A stretch of DNA of 64,000 bases from Arsenophonus apicola (GCF_020268605.1 NZ_CP084222.1:2232001-2296000); one strand, 5' to 3'; positions 19,629 to 30,146 are shown, numbered from the stretch's first letter. Made by a program: numbers and translations. Notes: generated from the letters alone by a model not told the origin.

Positions 19629-19660
19629 GATAATGCACTTAATTATTGCATTATCATTTT
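19629..19660 (+). terminator. Terminator between convergent kdpE and pgm
   Basis: Nine-base perfect stem GATAATGCA (19629-19637) / TGCATTATC (19647-19655) with a 9-base loop, followed by ATTTT. It is placed where the plus-strand kdp transcript should end against the convergent pgm gene. Confidence 0.6.
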
Positions 19661-19719
19661 CGTTATCAATATTTAACTCAGCAAATCTATTATGTCGTTT
19701 TTATTGAATAATAAACTGC

Positions 19720-21357
19720 TCAATCTGCAATAACTTGATTAACAATCTGAATAGCTTCCTGCTCAATTAACTTAAGATGCCCCTTACCACGAAAACTTTC
19801 ACAGTAAATTTTATAAGCTTCTTCGGTGCCTGACGGTCGCGCAGTAAACCAACCATAATCCGTTATTACTTTTAAACCACCAATAGCCGCACCATTACCT
19901 GGTGCTTTGGTTAAGCGGGCAATAATCGGGTCACCAGCCAACATATCTGCCGTAACCATTTCAGCGCTCAGTTTAGCTAAACGCTGTTTTTGTTTATGGC
20001 TCGCTTTGGCTTGAATGCGACTATAGCAAGGTTCACCAAAACGCTGAGCAAGTTCTTGATAGTACTGCTGCGGATTTTTCCCAGTCACTGCGGTTATTTC
20101 GGCCGCTAATAAACAGAGAATGATCCCATCTTTGTCAGTCGTCCAGGGTGTTCCATCAAATCGGAGGAAAGTAGCACCCGCACTCTCTTCACCCGCAAAA
20201 CCATACTCACCCTGATATAAACCATCAACAAACCATTTGAAACCAACCGGTACTTCAATTAATTTACGGCCTAAATCGGCCACCACCCGATCAATCATGG
20301 CACTAGAAACTAACGTTTTACCTACCGCGACCTCTTTTTTCCATTGTGGTCGATGGCGAAATAGATAATCGATAGCAACAGCAAGATAATGATTTGGATT
20401 CATTAATCCCGTTGGCGTTATAATTCCATGACGATCATAATCAGGATCATTAGCAAAAGCTAAATCAAATTTATTGCGCAAATCCAATAAACCTTTCATC
20501 GCCCAAGGCGAAGAACAATCCATTCGGATCACCCCATCATGATCTAACGGCATAAAACTAAATGTTGGATCGAGCTGTTCATTAACTAACTCTAAATCGA
20601 GTTGATAATATTCAGCAATGCGTTTCCAATAATTTATTCCAGCCCCCCCTAATGGATCGACACCTATTTTTAATCCAGCTTTTTTAATCGCCGTCATATC
20701 GATAACTTCACGCAAAGCAATGACATAAGGCTCAATAAAATCATGTTGCTGATAATGAGGATCTTTAATAGCAATTTGATAATTGATGCGTTGGATAGTT
20801 GATAATTGACATGCAATGATTTGATTCGCTCGCTGCTCAATTTCAATTGTCAGGCGCTCATCAGCTGGGCCACCATGGGGCGGATTATATTTGATCCCAC
20901 CATCCTCTGGCGGATTATGTGAAGGCGTGATCACAATACCATCCGCTTTTTTTTCATGCTGGCGATTATAATCCAATATAGCGCGAGAAATAGCCGGTGT
21001 TGGTGTGAAACCGTCCTGTTGCTGCGCGATGACATTAACCCCATTTGCTATCAAGACTTCCACAACCGTCATAAAAGCCGGTGCGGATAAGGCATGAGTA
21101 TCTTTTCCTACCAAACAGGGGCCAGTAATACCATTTAATCGACGAACTTCTACGATAGCTTGGGCGATAGCTAAAATATGTTGTTCATTAAAACTATGAC
21201 GACATGCACTACCACGATGACCTGATGTACCAAATTGAACGTTTTGAGCAGGGTTTTTTATTTGCGGTTGTAGCGAATAATATTGTGCAACCAGTTGTTC
21301 AACGTTAATTAAATCACTTTGTTGGGCAGATTGCCCAGCACGTTTATGCAATGCCAC
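19720..21357 (-). CDS. pgm: Phosphoglucomutase (alpha-D-glucose)
   Basis: Interconverts glucose 1-phosphate and glucose 6-phosphate, linking glycogen, UDP-glucose and glycolytic pools. 545 residues, close to the E. coli 546. Domain 1 has GTSGHRGSA and the phosphoserine loop ITPSHNPPEDGGIKYNPPHG. The metal loop is NDPDYDRHG, the sugar-binding loop is GEESAGATF and the C-terminal phosphate-binding loop is TARPSGTEEAYKIY. It lies 66 bases downstream of seqA on the same strand, the conserved seqA-pgm arrangement. Confidence 0.97.
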   Translation of the reverse strand: MALHKRAGQSAQQSDLINVEQLVAQYYSLQPQIKNPAQNVQFGTSGHRGSACRHSFNEQHILAIAQAIVEVRRLNGITGPCLVGKDTHALSAPAFMTVVEVLIANGVNVIAQQQDGFTPTPAISRAILDYNRQHEKKADGIVITPSHNPPEDGGIKYNPPHGGPADERLTIEIEQRANQIIACQLSTIQRINYQIAIKDPHYQQHDFIEPYVIALREVIDMTAIKKAGLKIGVDPLGGAGINYWKRIAEYYQLDLELVNEQLDPTFSFMPLDHDGVIRMDCSSPWAMKGLLDLRNKFDLAFANDPDYDRHGIITPTGLMNPNHYLAVAIDYLFRHRPQWKKEVAVGKTLVSSAMIDRVVADLGRKLIEVPVGFKWFVDGLYQGEYGFAGEESAGATFLRFDGTPWTTDKDGIILCLLAAEITAVTGKNPQQYYQELAQRFGEPCYSRIQAKASHKQKQRLAKLSAEMVTADMLAGDPIIARLTKAPGNGAAIGGLKVITDYGWFTARPSGTEEAYKIYCESFRGKGHLKLIEQEAIQIVNQVIAD

Positions 21358-21423
21358 TTATTTTCTCTCCGAAGGGGCAACGGTACACATAGCTTTAATC
21401 ACTAAGTGACCAATAATATTTAT

Positions 21424-21963
21424 TTAAATCGTACCACACACCTTCTCAACCAATTCAACTGGAAACTTCATATCTTGCATAATTTGTTCAATCATATTGC
21501 GTTTACGATTGGTATTGGTATTGGTGATCACCCAATAAGGCGTATCGGGTATCAGGCGAGGTTTTGTTTGCTTACCACTGGCTAATAAGGTCTGTTTATC
21601 GCTAGCAAAATAAATACGCGTTCTGCCATGGGTTGCTTCTGTTGCTGCCACAAAAGCGGGTTTATTTAAATTGTATAGGGTGGATAGAATAAGCATAAAG
21701 CGATCAATCGCTTTGTTTTTAGTAGCATAATTGTTGGAAAGCAATAAATCATGCATCACACTTGCAGCATCGTGGCAAGAAACTGATTCATTTTTTTTCC
21801 CTTCTGCCGCGATATTACTTACAGTTATCGAAAGTGGCATATGCGACTGACTAACGTCAAACCCTAACAGACGTCGTAATATAACCGATGCATTTTCACC
21901 TATATGCTGGGTATGGCTCGCGATATAGCGGTAAAGTTCTTCGTCAACTTCAATCGTTTTCAT
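21424..21963 (-). CDS. seqA: Negative regulator of replication initiation SeqA
   Basis: Binds hemimethylated GATC sites at oriC and elsewhere, sequestering new origins and organising new DNA. 179 residues against 181 in E. coli. The N-terminal oligomerisation motif MKTIEVDEELYRYIASHTQHIGE and ASVILRRLLGF are conserved. The C-terminal DNA-binding domain contains VMHDLLLSNNYATKNKAIDRFM, HGRTRIYFASDKQTLLASGKQTKPR and the closing TPYWVITNTNT. It is divergent from ybfF and upstream of pgm, as in E. coli. Confidence 0.96.
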   Translation of the reverse strand: MKTIEVDEELYRYIASHTQHIGENASVILRRLLGFDVSQSHMPLSITVSNIAAEGKKNESVSCHDAASVMHDLLLSNNYATKNKAIDRFMLILSTLYNLNKPAFVAATEATHGRTRIYFASDKQTLLASGKQTKPRLIPDTPYWVITNTNTNRKRNMIEQIMQDMKFPVELVEKVCGTI

Positions 21964-22304
21964 GTTATTTCAATCTATTTTAATTAAAATTACCTGCCAA
22001 TTATAAGATATAAACCTAAAAAACAAAACAATGAATATTTCAATTACTTAACTTAGTCTTTTAATAAAAAAGTTTCCGCTTGATTGTCAATCCGTATAGA
22101 AATAGCTTAATAACTTTAGCTTGCCAAGCACAAAAATATCTTTATTGATATTGGAGATTAGTCACATTATTTATATAAATAGCAAAATATTATCGTGTCA
22201 CTTACGCTTTTCAACCACTAACAATAGCGTAAATTTTAATAATCCCTGAGTTGATAATTGTTGGTTTCTGGCAATATCCATGTCATCATACTAATTATTG
22301 ATTA
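21964..22304. other. seqA/ybfF divergent intergenic region
   Basis: About 340 AT-rich bases between divergent seqA and ybfF. By position it must hold both promoters. I see no conserved reading frame, no strong hairpin and no recognisable operator. Confidence 0.4.
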
Positions 22305-23111
22305 ATGAAATGTAATATGACTATGTCGCTAAATAACTGGCTAAATTATCGTATCCATCAACCGGAAAATCCTATCTCTTCTAGTGCGATTGTACTTATC
22401 CATGGCTTGTTTGGTGATAGGCAAAATTTAGGCGTATTAGCTCGCAATTTACAAAATTACTTCACCGTTATTCAACTAGATATTCGTAATCATGGTAACT
22501 CACCACAGGCAGCAACAATGCTTTATTCTGAAATGGCAACAGACATTTTAGCGCTGCTTGCTCATTCAAAGCAAACCAGCATTATTGCTATCGGACACTC
22601 TATGGGTGGAAAAATCGTCATGGCGATGACGGCAATAGCGCCTCAATTGATAGAAAAAATTATCGTTATAGATATTGCGCCAGTCACTTATCAAATTAAT
22701 CGTCATGAAAATATATTTTCTGCTTTAGACGCAGTAACACAAGCAGGCGTAACTTCTCGACAGGAGGCTGCTGTTATTATGCGTAATACCCTTACTGAAG
22801 AAAGTGAAATTCAATTTTTATTAAAATCATTTGATCAAGGCAAATGGAAATTTAATTTACCGGTTTTAAAAAAACAATATAACCAATTGATGGGTTGGAA
22901 AACGATCCCAGCTTGGCCTCACCCAGCACTCTTTATCCGTGGCAGCCTTTCCGATTACATTAGCGAAAATTACCGCAAAGATATTCTTACTCAATTTCCG
23001 CAAGCTCAAGGCCAGATTATTTTAGGATGTGGTCACTGGGTACATGCTGAAAATCCAGCAGCTGTCATCCGAGCTATTCATCGTTTTCTGGCTATTCCTT
23101 CTGATAAATAA
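22305..23111 (+). CDS. ybfF: Alpha/beta-hydrolase esterase YbfF
   Basis: Acyl-CoA/short-chain esterase of the alpha/beta-hydrolase fold; the physiological substrate is uncertain. 268 residues from the first ATG; later Met codons at positions 5 and 7 are alternatives because no clear ribosome-binding site marks the first. Motifs are the oxyanion segment LIHGLFGDRQNLG, the nucleophile elbow GHSMGGKIVMA, IDIAPVTYQ and the catalytic His in ILGCGHWVHAENP. The family partner ybfE would normally follow directly, but here a secretion locus has been inserted. Confidence 0.92.
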   Translation: MKCNMTMSLNNWLNYRIHQPENPISSSAIVLIHGLFGDRQNLGVLARNLQNYFTVIQLDIRNHGNSPQAATMLYSEMATDILALLAHSKQTSIIAIGHSMGGKIVMAMTAIAPQLIEKIIVIDIAPVTYQINRHENIFSALDAVTQAGVTSRQEAAVIMRNTLTEESEIQFLLKSFDQGKWKFNLPVLKKQYNQLMGWKTIPAWPHPALFIRGSLSDYISENYRKDILTQFPQAQGQIILGCGHWVHAENPAAVIRAIHRFLAIPSDK

Positions 23112-23352
23112 TCAATCGCATACCATAATATTGCTTTTTTAATCTTGTTCATAAACTAATTTAAAACAAATAGTGACTTTAATTCAGTCTAAAAATATAA
23201 CTAGTCTTAAAAACAGTAAGATCCTTTTTTTACACTTTTCATAATAAAATAAGTCGATAGAATAAACTTTCTAACTAAGTAATATAATAAAGCATTTTAT
23301 TAATATTAAATATATTTATATGGCTTTATATTTTAATTTGTGGCTATTGACT

Positions 23353-25444
23353 ATGGATGAAAATAATAAAAAAACGCTTTAATTAATTTCTATTATCATA
23401 AGACTAAATAATAAAATAAATATTAATGAATATAATAAAGAAATAATTCAAAATGATAATTTTGTTGATTGCACAAAAAAAATTCAACAAAAGTATCAAA
23501 TTATATTAAAACAAAAACGCTGCCATAAAAAAGAGTTATCGCGTCTGATTCTACCTGCTATTTTTTATGATAATGATAATGTTCCATATATATTAGCCAG
23601 TTATAATGATGAACAAGTGTTAATACAATCTGCTGGCAATAAACCACCGGAAATTTGGCAGAAACAAGATTTTCTGCAACGTTGGAATGGCAATTGGCTT
23701 AAAATAAACCAAAAACAATCCCGCTTTGATATTCGTTGGTTTGTGCCTGAATTCTTAAAGCATAAACAGATATTTTTTGAAATCTTGTTTTTTTTCATTT
23801 GTATTACAAATATTAGCGCTGTTATCACCGATTGTTATTCAAGTTATTATGGATAAGGTGCTGATCCATCAAGCCTTTAGCACCTTAGATGTGCTTATTT
23901 TTACCTTAATAATAGCCGCTTTTATTGAAGTTATTTTAAAAGGTTTCAGAGAATATATTTATATCCATACCGCCAATCGTATTGACATCCGACTCGGATT
24001 AAAACTGATCAGGCATCTATTACACTTACCACTCTCCTTTTTCAAAAGCCGTCAGGTCGGCGCAATTGTAAACCGTGTTAGAGAACTAGAAACCATCCGT
24101 GAGTTTTTAACTGGTAGCATGTTTACTTTGCTGGTCGATGTTCTTTTCTTATTCGTCTTTATTTATGTAATGTCAATTCTATCAACAACATTAACACTTA
24201 TTTTTCTGCTCTCAATTCCCTTTTATTTATTGCTGGCCTGGAAAATAACCCCAAAGATAGAAAAAGCAGCCGAAACACAATTTATGCATGCCGCAATCAA
24301 TACCTCTTTTTTAACCGAGAGCGTGGCCGGCAGTGAAACCATTAAAAGCCTAGCTGTTGAACCACGTTTTATCCGCCGCTGGGATACACAAACTGCCGAT
24401 ATGGTTGCCAGTAATTTTCAAGCTCAACAAATAAACTCACAAGGCAGCCATATTGTTATTTTAATTGAAAAATTGACTATGGCGGTGATTTTATGGATTG
24501 GTGCAGCGGAAGTCCTAGCATTAAATATGACCATAGGCCAATTAATCGCTTTTCAAATGATGGTCTCTCACAGTAGTCAACCTTTAGGGAAATTGGTGCA
24601 ATTATGGGGCGATTATATCCGTACTCGCGTTGCAATTGACAAACTAGCACAAATCATTAATTTACCAACCGAACAACATAGTGAAGGCTTACAACCGCAG
24701 TTAACCGGCAAGATCCACTTTCAAAATGTCGATTTTCGCTATCAACCAAATCTTCCTCTTACTATTAATCAATTTAATTTATCCATCAAAGCTGGAGAGA
24801 TGATCGGCATTGTCGGTACTTCAGGTTCCGGTAAGAGTACTTTAGCACGTCTCTTATTACGTCTTTATACCCCAGAAAAAGGTAGCATATTACTTGATGA
24901 TATCCCCCTTTATCAGCTCAATATCGCTACGTTACGCCAACAAATTGGTATCGTACTACAGGAAAATTTTCTCTTTAACCAATCTGTTTTTAACAATATT
25001 GCTCAATCAAAACCTGATGCAACTTTAGATGAAGTGATTGCTGCCGCCAAATTAGCAGGTGCGCATGATTTCATCTTAAAAATGCCTTTAGGTTACGACT
25101 CATTGATTGCTGAAGGAGGCCAATCATTATCAGGTGGCCAGCGCCAACGTATCGCTATTGCTCGTACATTACTAAGCAATCCTCGCATTCTGATCTTTGA
25201 TGAAGCCACCAGCGCTTTAGATGATCAAACCCAAGCCATAATCCAACAAAATATGCAAAAAATTGCCCAAGGGCGGACCGTAATTACGATTGCTCACCGC
25301 TTATCAACAGTCAGTCATCACCATCATATTATTGTCATGGATCAGGGCAAAATTATTGAGCAAGGAAGCCATACACAATTATTGCAACTTAAAAAACATT
25401 ACCACTATCTGTGGTCATTACAACAATCATTAAAGCAGCAGTAG
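23353..25444 (+). pseudogene. rtxB: Type I secretion ABC transporter, RtxB/HlyB type, disrupted
   Basis: ABC exporter of the RTX-toxin family with an N-terminal degenerate peptidase-like domain, a membrane domain and an ATPase domain. The start MDENNKKTL at 23353 hits a TAA at 23380-23382. The same frame then continues LISIIIRLNNKININEY through FDIRWFVPEFLKHKQ, typical of the family. At the T8 run 23788-23795 the frame shifts; with seven T it would join SFVLQILALLSPIVIQVIMD. The rest is intact: GTSGSGKSTLARL, LSGGQRQRIAIARTLL and ILIFDEATSALD. Removing one T and reading through the stop gives 696 residues, near HlyB's 707. The 23777-25444 part encodes membrane plus ATPase domains only and might be a truncated product. 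Symbol by similarity. Confidence 0.85.
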
Positions 25445-25452
25445 GACACTTC

Positions 25453-26803
25453 ATGACAAATCGCATTACACGGAAGTTTAAACAATTCTTTGTGCAATAT
25501 AATTATGACTTCTTGCCCTCACATTTGGCGTTGATGAATAGCCCACCATCACCTTTTGCTCGTTTAACCGCACTGACCTTAAGTATGGGTGTTGTTATCA
25601 CTATTGGTTGGGCCTACTGGGGGCTGCTAGATGTTCAAGCCACCTCAACCGGACGGCTTATCGTTTCCGGACACTCACAAGTTATTCAAGCTTATGAGCA
25701 GAGCCGATTAACGGAATTACATGTAAAAAAACGGGCAACATGTAAAAAAAGGGGAACCTCTGCTCACCCTTGACGCTCTAGGTGTTAGTCAGGATATCAT
25801 CGGTATTTCTCATCAAATTGAGTATCATACGATTGAAAAATTGCTTTACCAATCGCTACTGGAAAACAAAATTCCCCATCAACAACTCAGCTTTCATCAA
25901 TTAACAAAACGCCAACAAGAAAAAATTAGCAAAAACTATCACCATGAAAAAGCCCAGTTTGATGCGCAAGTTGCTAGCTTAACCTTTGAAATTGAAGTTA
26001 ACCATACGTCGCAAAAAGCAAAAACCAATGATCTCAATGTGCTCTTTTTACTACAAAAGAATATCAAGCAGCGTTTAGAAGCCCGTAAAACATTAAGTCA
26101 AAAACAGATGATTAGTAAATCAGAATATTTAGAGCAGGAAAAAGAGTTATTAGAAATTAAACGTTTAATTGCCCAACAAAGCTCTGAACTAAATATTTTA
26201 AATTCGCAAGAAAAAAACCTAAAAGAACGGCTTAATGCTTTCCAATCACAAAAACAGCATGAATGGAATGATAAAAAAAAACAATCAGAGATCCAGCTCT
26301 CAATGCTAGAACAAGAATACGCAAAATTTGATGAGCGCGAACAGTTAGAAATTGTACGCTCACCGGTTACTGGCACCGTGCAACAATTAGCCACTTATAC
26401 CTTAGGGGCAGTATTACAACCGGCACAAAATTTGATGGTCATTGTACCCGATAACGATGTACAACTTGCCGAAGTTAAGATCTTAAATAAAGATATTGGC
26501 TTTATTCGCCCTGGGCAAAAAGTTGCTGTCAAAGTCGACGCCTTTCCTTACACACGTTATGGCACTATTGAGGGAGAAGTATTATCAATTTCACGTAATT
26601 CGGCTCAAGATGAACAACTAGGTCTTATCTTTCCAGCGCAAATCAGTCTGAAACAAAATAATCTAATGGTTGATGGTCATGCAATTGATATCACCCCAGG
26701 TATGTCTATTGTGGCAGAAATCAAAACCGATAAACGGCGTGTGATAGATTATCTATTAAGCCCAATTCGTGAATACCTGTCTGAATCCATGCGGGAGAAA
26801 TAA
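25453..26803 (+). pseudogene. rtxD: Type I secretion membrane-fusion protein, RtxD/HlyD type, frameshifted
   Basis: Periplasmic adaptor joining the ABC exporter to a TolC-like outer-membrane channel. The start MTNRITRKFKQFFVQYNYDF has a single N-terminal transmembrane helix (LTLSMGVVITIGWAYWGLLD), then a lipoyl-like half motif. At 25725-25731 a run of seven A shifts the frame after TELHVKK into a 120-residue truncated product. With six A it reads LHVKNGQHVKKGEPLLTLDA and continues without interruption through a long coiled-coil (about 25840-26330) and the second lipoyl/beta-barrel half (IVRSPVTGTVQQLATYTLG) to 26803. Corrected length is 449 residues. It lies between rtxB and rtxE, starting eight bases after rtxB. 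Confidence 0.85.
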
Positions 26804-26806
26804 GCA

Positions 26807-28963
26807 ATGGAAACTTTTTCTACCGTAGCAATAGCTAACAACACCACTAACCAAGCCTTAGATGCCATAACTTGGCTTGGTAAACAACTTAGTAAATCCA
26901 TTACAATTAAACAATTAACTCACTCCTTAGGATTAGAATCTCAACATCTAACCGACTGGCAATTACGAGAGTGTGCGGATTTTATGCAATTAAAAAGTAA
27001 AGTAAACTTTCTTACACCTACTGAGCTGGAGCATATCCCGTTACCCGCATTAATTGAAATAGAAGGAATATGGTGGGTATTTACCCATATAACGCACCAA
27101 ATCATTGAAGTAATAAATCCGTGTTCAGAGAAAACATTAACTTTTCCTCATCATAATAATCCAAATAATCCAATCAAATTTAAAGTATTGCTGGTTGCAG
27201 AAAAAAAATTAACTACCAAAAAAATCAAGTTTGGATTAGATTGGTTTTCCCCATCGGTTCTTAGACAAAATAAACAACTAAGAGATATTTTTATACTCGC
27301 CAGTGTAGTGCAAATATTTGCCCTTATTCATCCAATCCTTTTTCAACATCTCATTGATAAAGTCTTGGTAGGTCGTAGCCTAAATAGCTTACATGTTTTG
27401 GCATTTGCTATGGTTTCATTAGCCATAGCCGAACCTATTTATAGCTTTATTCGTAATAAAATTTTTAATCATACCTCTGGCCAAATTAATGCTGAATTAT
27501 CTGGCCGCTTATATCGTCATTTATTAGGACTACCACTCGATTATTTTAGACAGCGACAAACAGGACAAATTATTGCCCGAGTTCGTGAAATGGCGCAAAT
27601 TCGGCAATTCCTCACTGGCTCAACTTTAATGTTGTTTATCGATCTGTTTTTTGTCACCTTATTCATTGCTGTGTTGTTCAATTACAGTGCACTGCTCGCT
27701 GGTATCGTCGTTGGTTCATTAATAATCTATTTTATCTTTTGGTTATTAATTGGTCCCATTATCCGAAAACGGGTAGAAAAAGAGTATGAAGCTCAAGCCG
27801 ATAATACGACTTTTCTTACTGAATCAATAACTGGCATTGAAACCATTAAAACAACTGCCACAGAGAATAGGTTTTTACAACGCTGGCAGAAAATTTTAAG
27901 TCACCAATTACAAAAGAGCTTCCAGGTGCAAAAAAGCGGTGTGATAGCCAGTCAAATCATTACCCTGGTTAATAAAATAACTACCGCTATTTTATTATGG
28001 TTTGGTGTTAAAGCCGTCATGCAAGGCCAACTCAGTCCAGGAGAATTAATTGCTTTTAATATGCTTAGTGCCCATGTTACCCAACCGATTCTTCGGCTGG
28101 CGCAGGTATGGCAAGATTTCCAACATACCCTTATCGCCCTTAAACGTGTTGGTGATATTCTTGATGAACCTACCGAATTTGGCCAAAAAGGGTTAACTAA
28201 TACCGCATCTATTGAGGGTAATATTGAATTTAATCATATCAGATTTCGTTATGCTAACGACATGCCAGAAGTATTGCAGAATCTATCCTTGTCAATTAAA
28301 GCCGGACAATTTATTGGTATCACGGGCCCTTCAGGATCAGGAAAAAGTACCTTAACGAAACTATTACAACGACTTTATATTCCCCAGCAGGGTCAAATTA
28401 CGATTGATGGTATGGATCTGGCTGTCGCCGATCCCATGGCTTTACGTCTTAATATGAGCGTAGTACTGCAAGAAAGTGTTTTGTTTGCTGGCTCCATAGC
28501 AGACAATATCCGCTTAAGCCAGCCGGCAGCTTCTGACGAAGCCGTGACCCAGGCCGCGCAAATGGCAGGCGCACTGGATTTTATTCAACAACTTCCGCAC
28601 GGTTTCAATAGCCAGTTAGCAGAAAGGGGGATGAATTTATCAGGTGGCCAACGGCAACGTATAGCGCTTGCCCGTGCCCTGTTAACACAACCACGCATTT
28701 TAATTCTTGATGAGGCCACTTCTGCGCTAGATTATGACTCAGAAGCCGCTATCATGAAAAATATGCATTATCTGTCTGCTGGTCGAACCGTAATTAGTAT
28801 TGCCCATCGGCTTAATACCATCCGTTATGCTGACAAAATTTGTGTGATAAATGAAGGACAAGTCGTTGAATGCGATAGCCATGATAATCTACTTAGGTTA
28901 AATGGGTTTTATGCTCAACTCTGGTATCAGCAAATAGGATCAAAGGCAAAAATAAACGCTTAA
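26807..28963 (+). CDS. rtxE: Type I secretion ABC transporter, RtxE type (second exporter ATPase)
   Basis: Second ABC exporter of the rtxB-rtxD-rtxE arrangement characteristic of MARTX-type toxin secretion, where two ABC proteins work with one adaptor. 718 residues, uninterrupted. Residues 1-140 form a peptidase C39-like domain without the catalytic Cys. Then come a six-helix exporter domain (near 155-435) and a nucleotide-binding domain with Walker A GPSGSGKSTLTKL, Q-loop VVLQESVLFAGS, signature LSGGQRQRIALARALL, Walker B ILILDEATSALD and the H-loop histidine in SIAHRLNTI. The ATG follows the rtxD stop by three bases. Because its partners are broken, it may be a surviving but unused gene. 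Confidence 0.85.
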   Translation: METFSTVAIANNTTNQALDAITWLGKQLSKSITIKQLTHSLGLESQHLTDWQLRECADFMQLKSKVNFLTPTELEHIPLPALIEIEGIWWVFTHITHQIIEVINPCSEKTLTFPHHNNPNNPIKFKVLLVAEKKLTTKKIKFGLDWFSPSVLRQNKQLRDIFILASVVQIFALIHPILFQHLIDKVLVGRSLNSLHVLAFAMVSLAIAEPIYSFIRNKIFNHTSGQINAELSGRLYRHLLGLPLDYFRQRQTGQIIARVREMAQIRQFLTGSTLMLFIDLFFVTLFIAVLFNYSALLAGIVVGSLIIYFIFWLLIGPIIRKRVEKEYEAQADNTTFLTESITGIETIKTTATENRFLQRWQKILSHQLQKSFQVQKSGVIASQIITLVNKITTAILLWFGVKAVMQGQLSPGELIAFNMLSAHVTQPILRLAQVWQDFQHTLIALKRVGDILDEPTEFGQKGLTNTASIEGNIEFNHIRFRYANDMPEVLQNLSLSIKAGQFIGITGPSGSGKSTLTKLLQRLYIPQQGQITIDGMDLAVADPMALRLNMSVVLQESVLFAGSIADNIRLSQPAASDEAVTQAAQMAGALDFIQQLPHGFNSQLAERGMNLSGGQRQRIALARALLTQPRILILDEATSALDYDSEAAIMKNMHYLSAGRTVISIAHRLNTIRYADKICVINEGQVVECDSHDNLLRLNGFYAQLWYQQIGSKAKINA

Positions 28964-28977
28964 ACATGACATGAGTC

Positions 28978-29010
28978 GCCAGTAAGCTCACATGTATCTG
29001 TTTTACTGGC
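28978..29010 (+). terminator. Weak hairpin after rtxE
   Basis: GCCAGTAA and TTACTGGC form an 8-base perfect stem around a 17-base loop, 14 bases after the rtxE stop. The following T content is poor. It is a possible end of the rtx transcript before ybfE. Confidence 0.4.
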
Positions 29011-29143
29011 TATGTCTAATTTAACTTGCTCACTAATAGATTGCTTTATCAATAGGATATATTTTATCTGATAGTAGCGATAGTTATCATGCTAGGGTAT
29101 GATTGTTTTAAGTAACTAGCAAATTTCCATCAACATTTAAATT

Positions 29144-29425
29144 ATGGCAAAAGAGCAGACTGATCGCACAACCCGGGATCTATTCGCCGATGAACTTAGA
29201 CCAGGGCGTCCGAAAACCAATCCCTTATCTCGACATGAACAATTAAAAATCAATAAACGAAATCAATTAAAACGTGATAAGAGCAAAGGCTTACGTCGTG
29301 TCGAATTAAAAATCAATGAGCGTGCTGTTGCAACATTAAATATGCTAGCGCAAGAACAGAAAATAAGCCGTAGTGAACTAATAGAACAAATATTACTGAC
29401 ACAATTAGCAAAGAAAAAGCAATGA
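29144..29425 (+). CDS. ybfE: LexA-regulated protein family YbfE
   Basis: Small basic protein with a C-terminal ribbon-helix-helix-like segment; in E. coli it belongs to the LexA regulon and its function is unknown. 93 residues, strongly matching the family: MAKEQTDRTTRDLFADELRP, GRPKTNPLSRHEQLKINKRNQ, then LRRVELKINERAVATLNMLA and ISRSELIEQILL. No CTGT-N8-ACAG LexA box is visible in the 180 bases upstream, so SOS control is not supported here. It precedes fldA and fur as in E. coli. Confidence 0.92.
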   Translation: MAKEQTDRTTRDLFADELRPGRPKTNPLSRHEQLKINKRNQLKRDKSKGLRRVELKINERAVATLNMLAQEQKISRSELIEQILLTQLAKKKQ

Positions 29426-29612
29426 ATTGCAGTTTTATTGGTTTATTTTGTCTAAAACACACAAAATTGACAGAATTATGCAGTTATTTTCGTCAAAATA
29501 ATGGTCATTTAATTATTTATTAATCAACTGTTATTATCTTTCCTATTACTACTATTAGTAACAATAAGATAACTAAACAACGCAAATTAAAATTAAGAGG
29601 TTTATTTACTTT

Positions 29613-30146
29613 ATGGCAATCATAGGTATCTTCTTCGGCAGTGATACTGGCAATACAGAAAATATTGCCAAAATGATCCAAGAAAAGCTTGGCGGCACTG
29701 ATATTGCTGAAATTCATGATATTGCTAAAAGCAGTAAAGAGGATATTGAAGCATTTGATATTTTACTATTCGGTATTCCTACCTGGTATTATGGTGAAGC
29801 ACAGTGTGACTGGGACGATTTCTTTCCGACATTGGAAGAAATTGATTTTGACGGTAAGCTGGTCGCTATTTTTGGTTGTGGCGATCAAGAAGATTATGCC
29901 GAATATTTTTGTGATGCTATGGGTACCGTAAAAGAGATTATTGAACCTAAAGGGGCTAGCATTATTGGCCACTGGCCAACTGAAGGTTACCACTTTGAAG
30001 CATCAAAAGGACTTGCTGATGACAATAACTTTATTGGTCTTGCCATTGATGAAGACCGGCAACCGGAACTAACCGATCAACGCGTGGAGTGTTGGGTAAA
30101 TCAAATAATCGACGAGCTTGAATTGCAAGCCATCATTGATAGATAA
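29613..30146 (+). CDS. fldA: Flavodoxin 1
   Basis: FMN-containing electron carrier that feeds biotin synthase, MetH reactivation, IspG/IspH and other radical or Fe-S enzymes. 177 residues, as in E. coli (176). The FMN phosphate loop GSDTGNTENIA is at residues 9-19. Flavin-flanking segments TWYYGEAQCDWDDF and CGDQEDYAEYFCDA and the long-chain flavodoxin insertion are all present. The C-terminus is CWVNQIIDEL. AGAGG precedes the ATG. It lies directly before fur, the conserved fldA-fur pair. Confidence 0.97.
   Translation: MAIIGIFFGSDTGNTENIAKMIQEKLGGTDIAEIHDIAKSSKEDIEAFDILLFGIPTWYYGEAQCDWDDFFPTLEEIDFDGKLVAIFGCGDQEDYAEYFCDAMGTVKEIIEPKGASIIGHWPTEGYHFEASKGLADDNNFIGLAIDEDRQPELTDQRVECWVNQIIDELELQAIIDR

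Noticed and set aside
29040..29143. LexA box upstream of ybfE
   Set aside because: No CTGT-N8-ACAG match is present in the upstream region.
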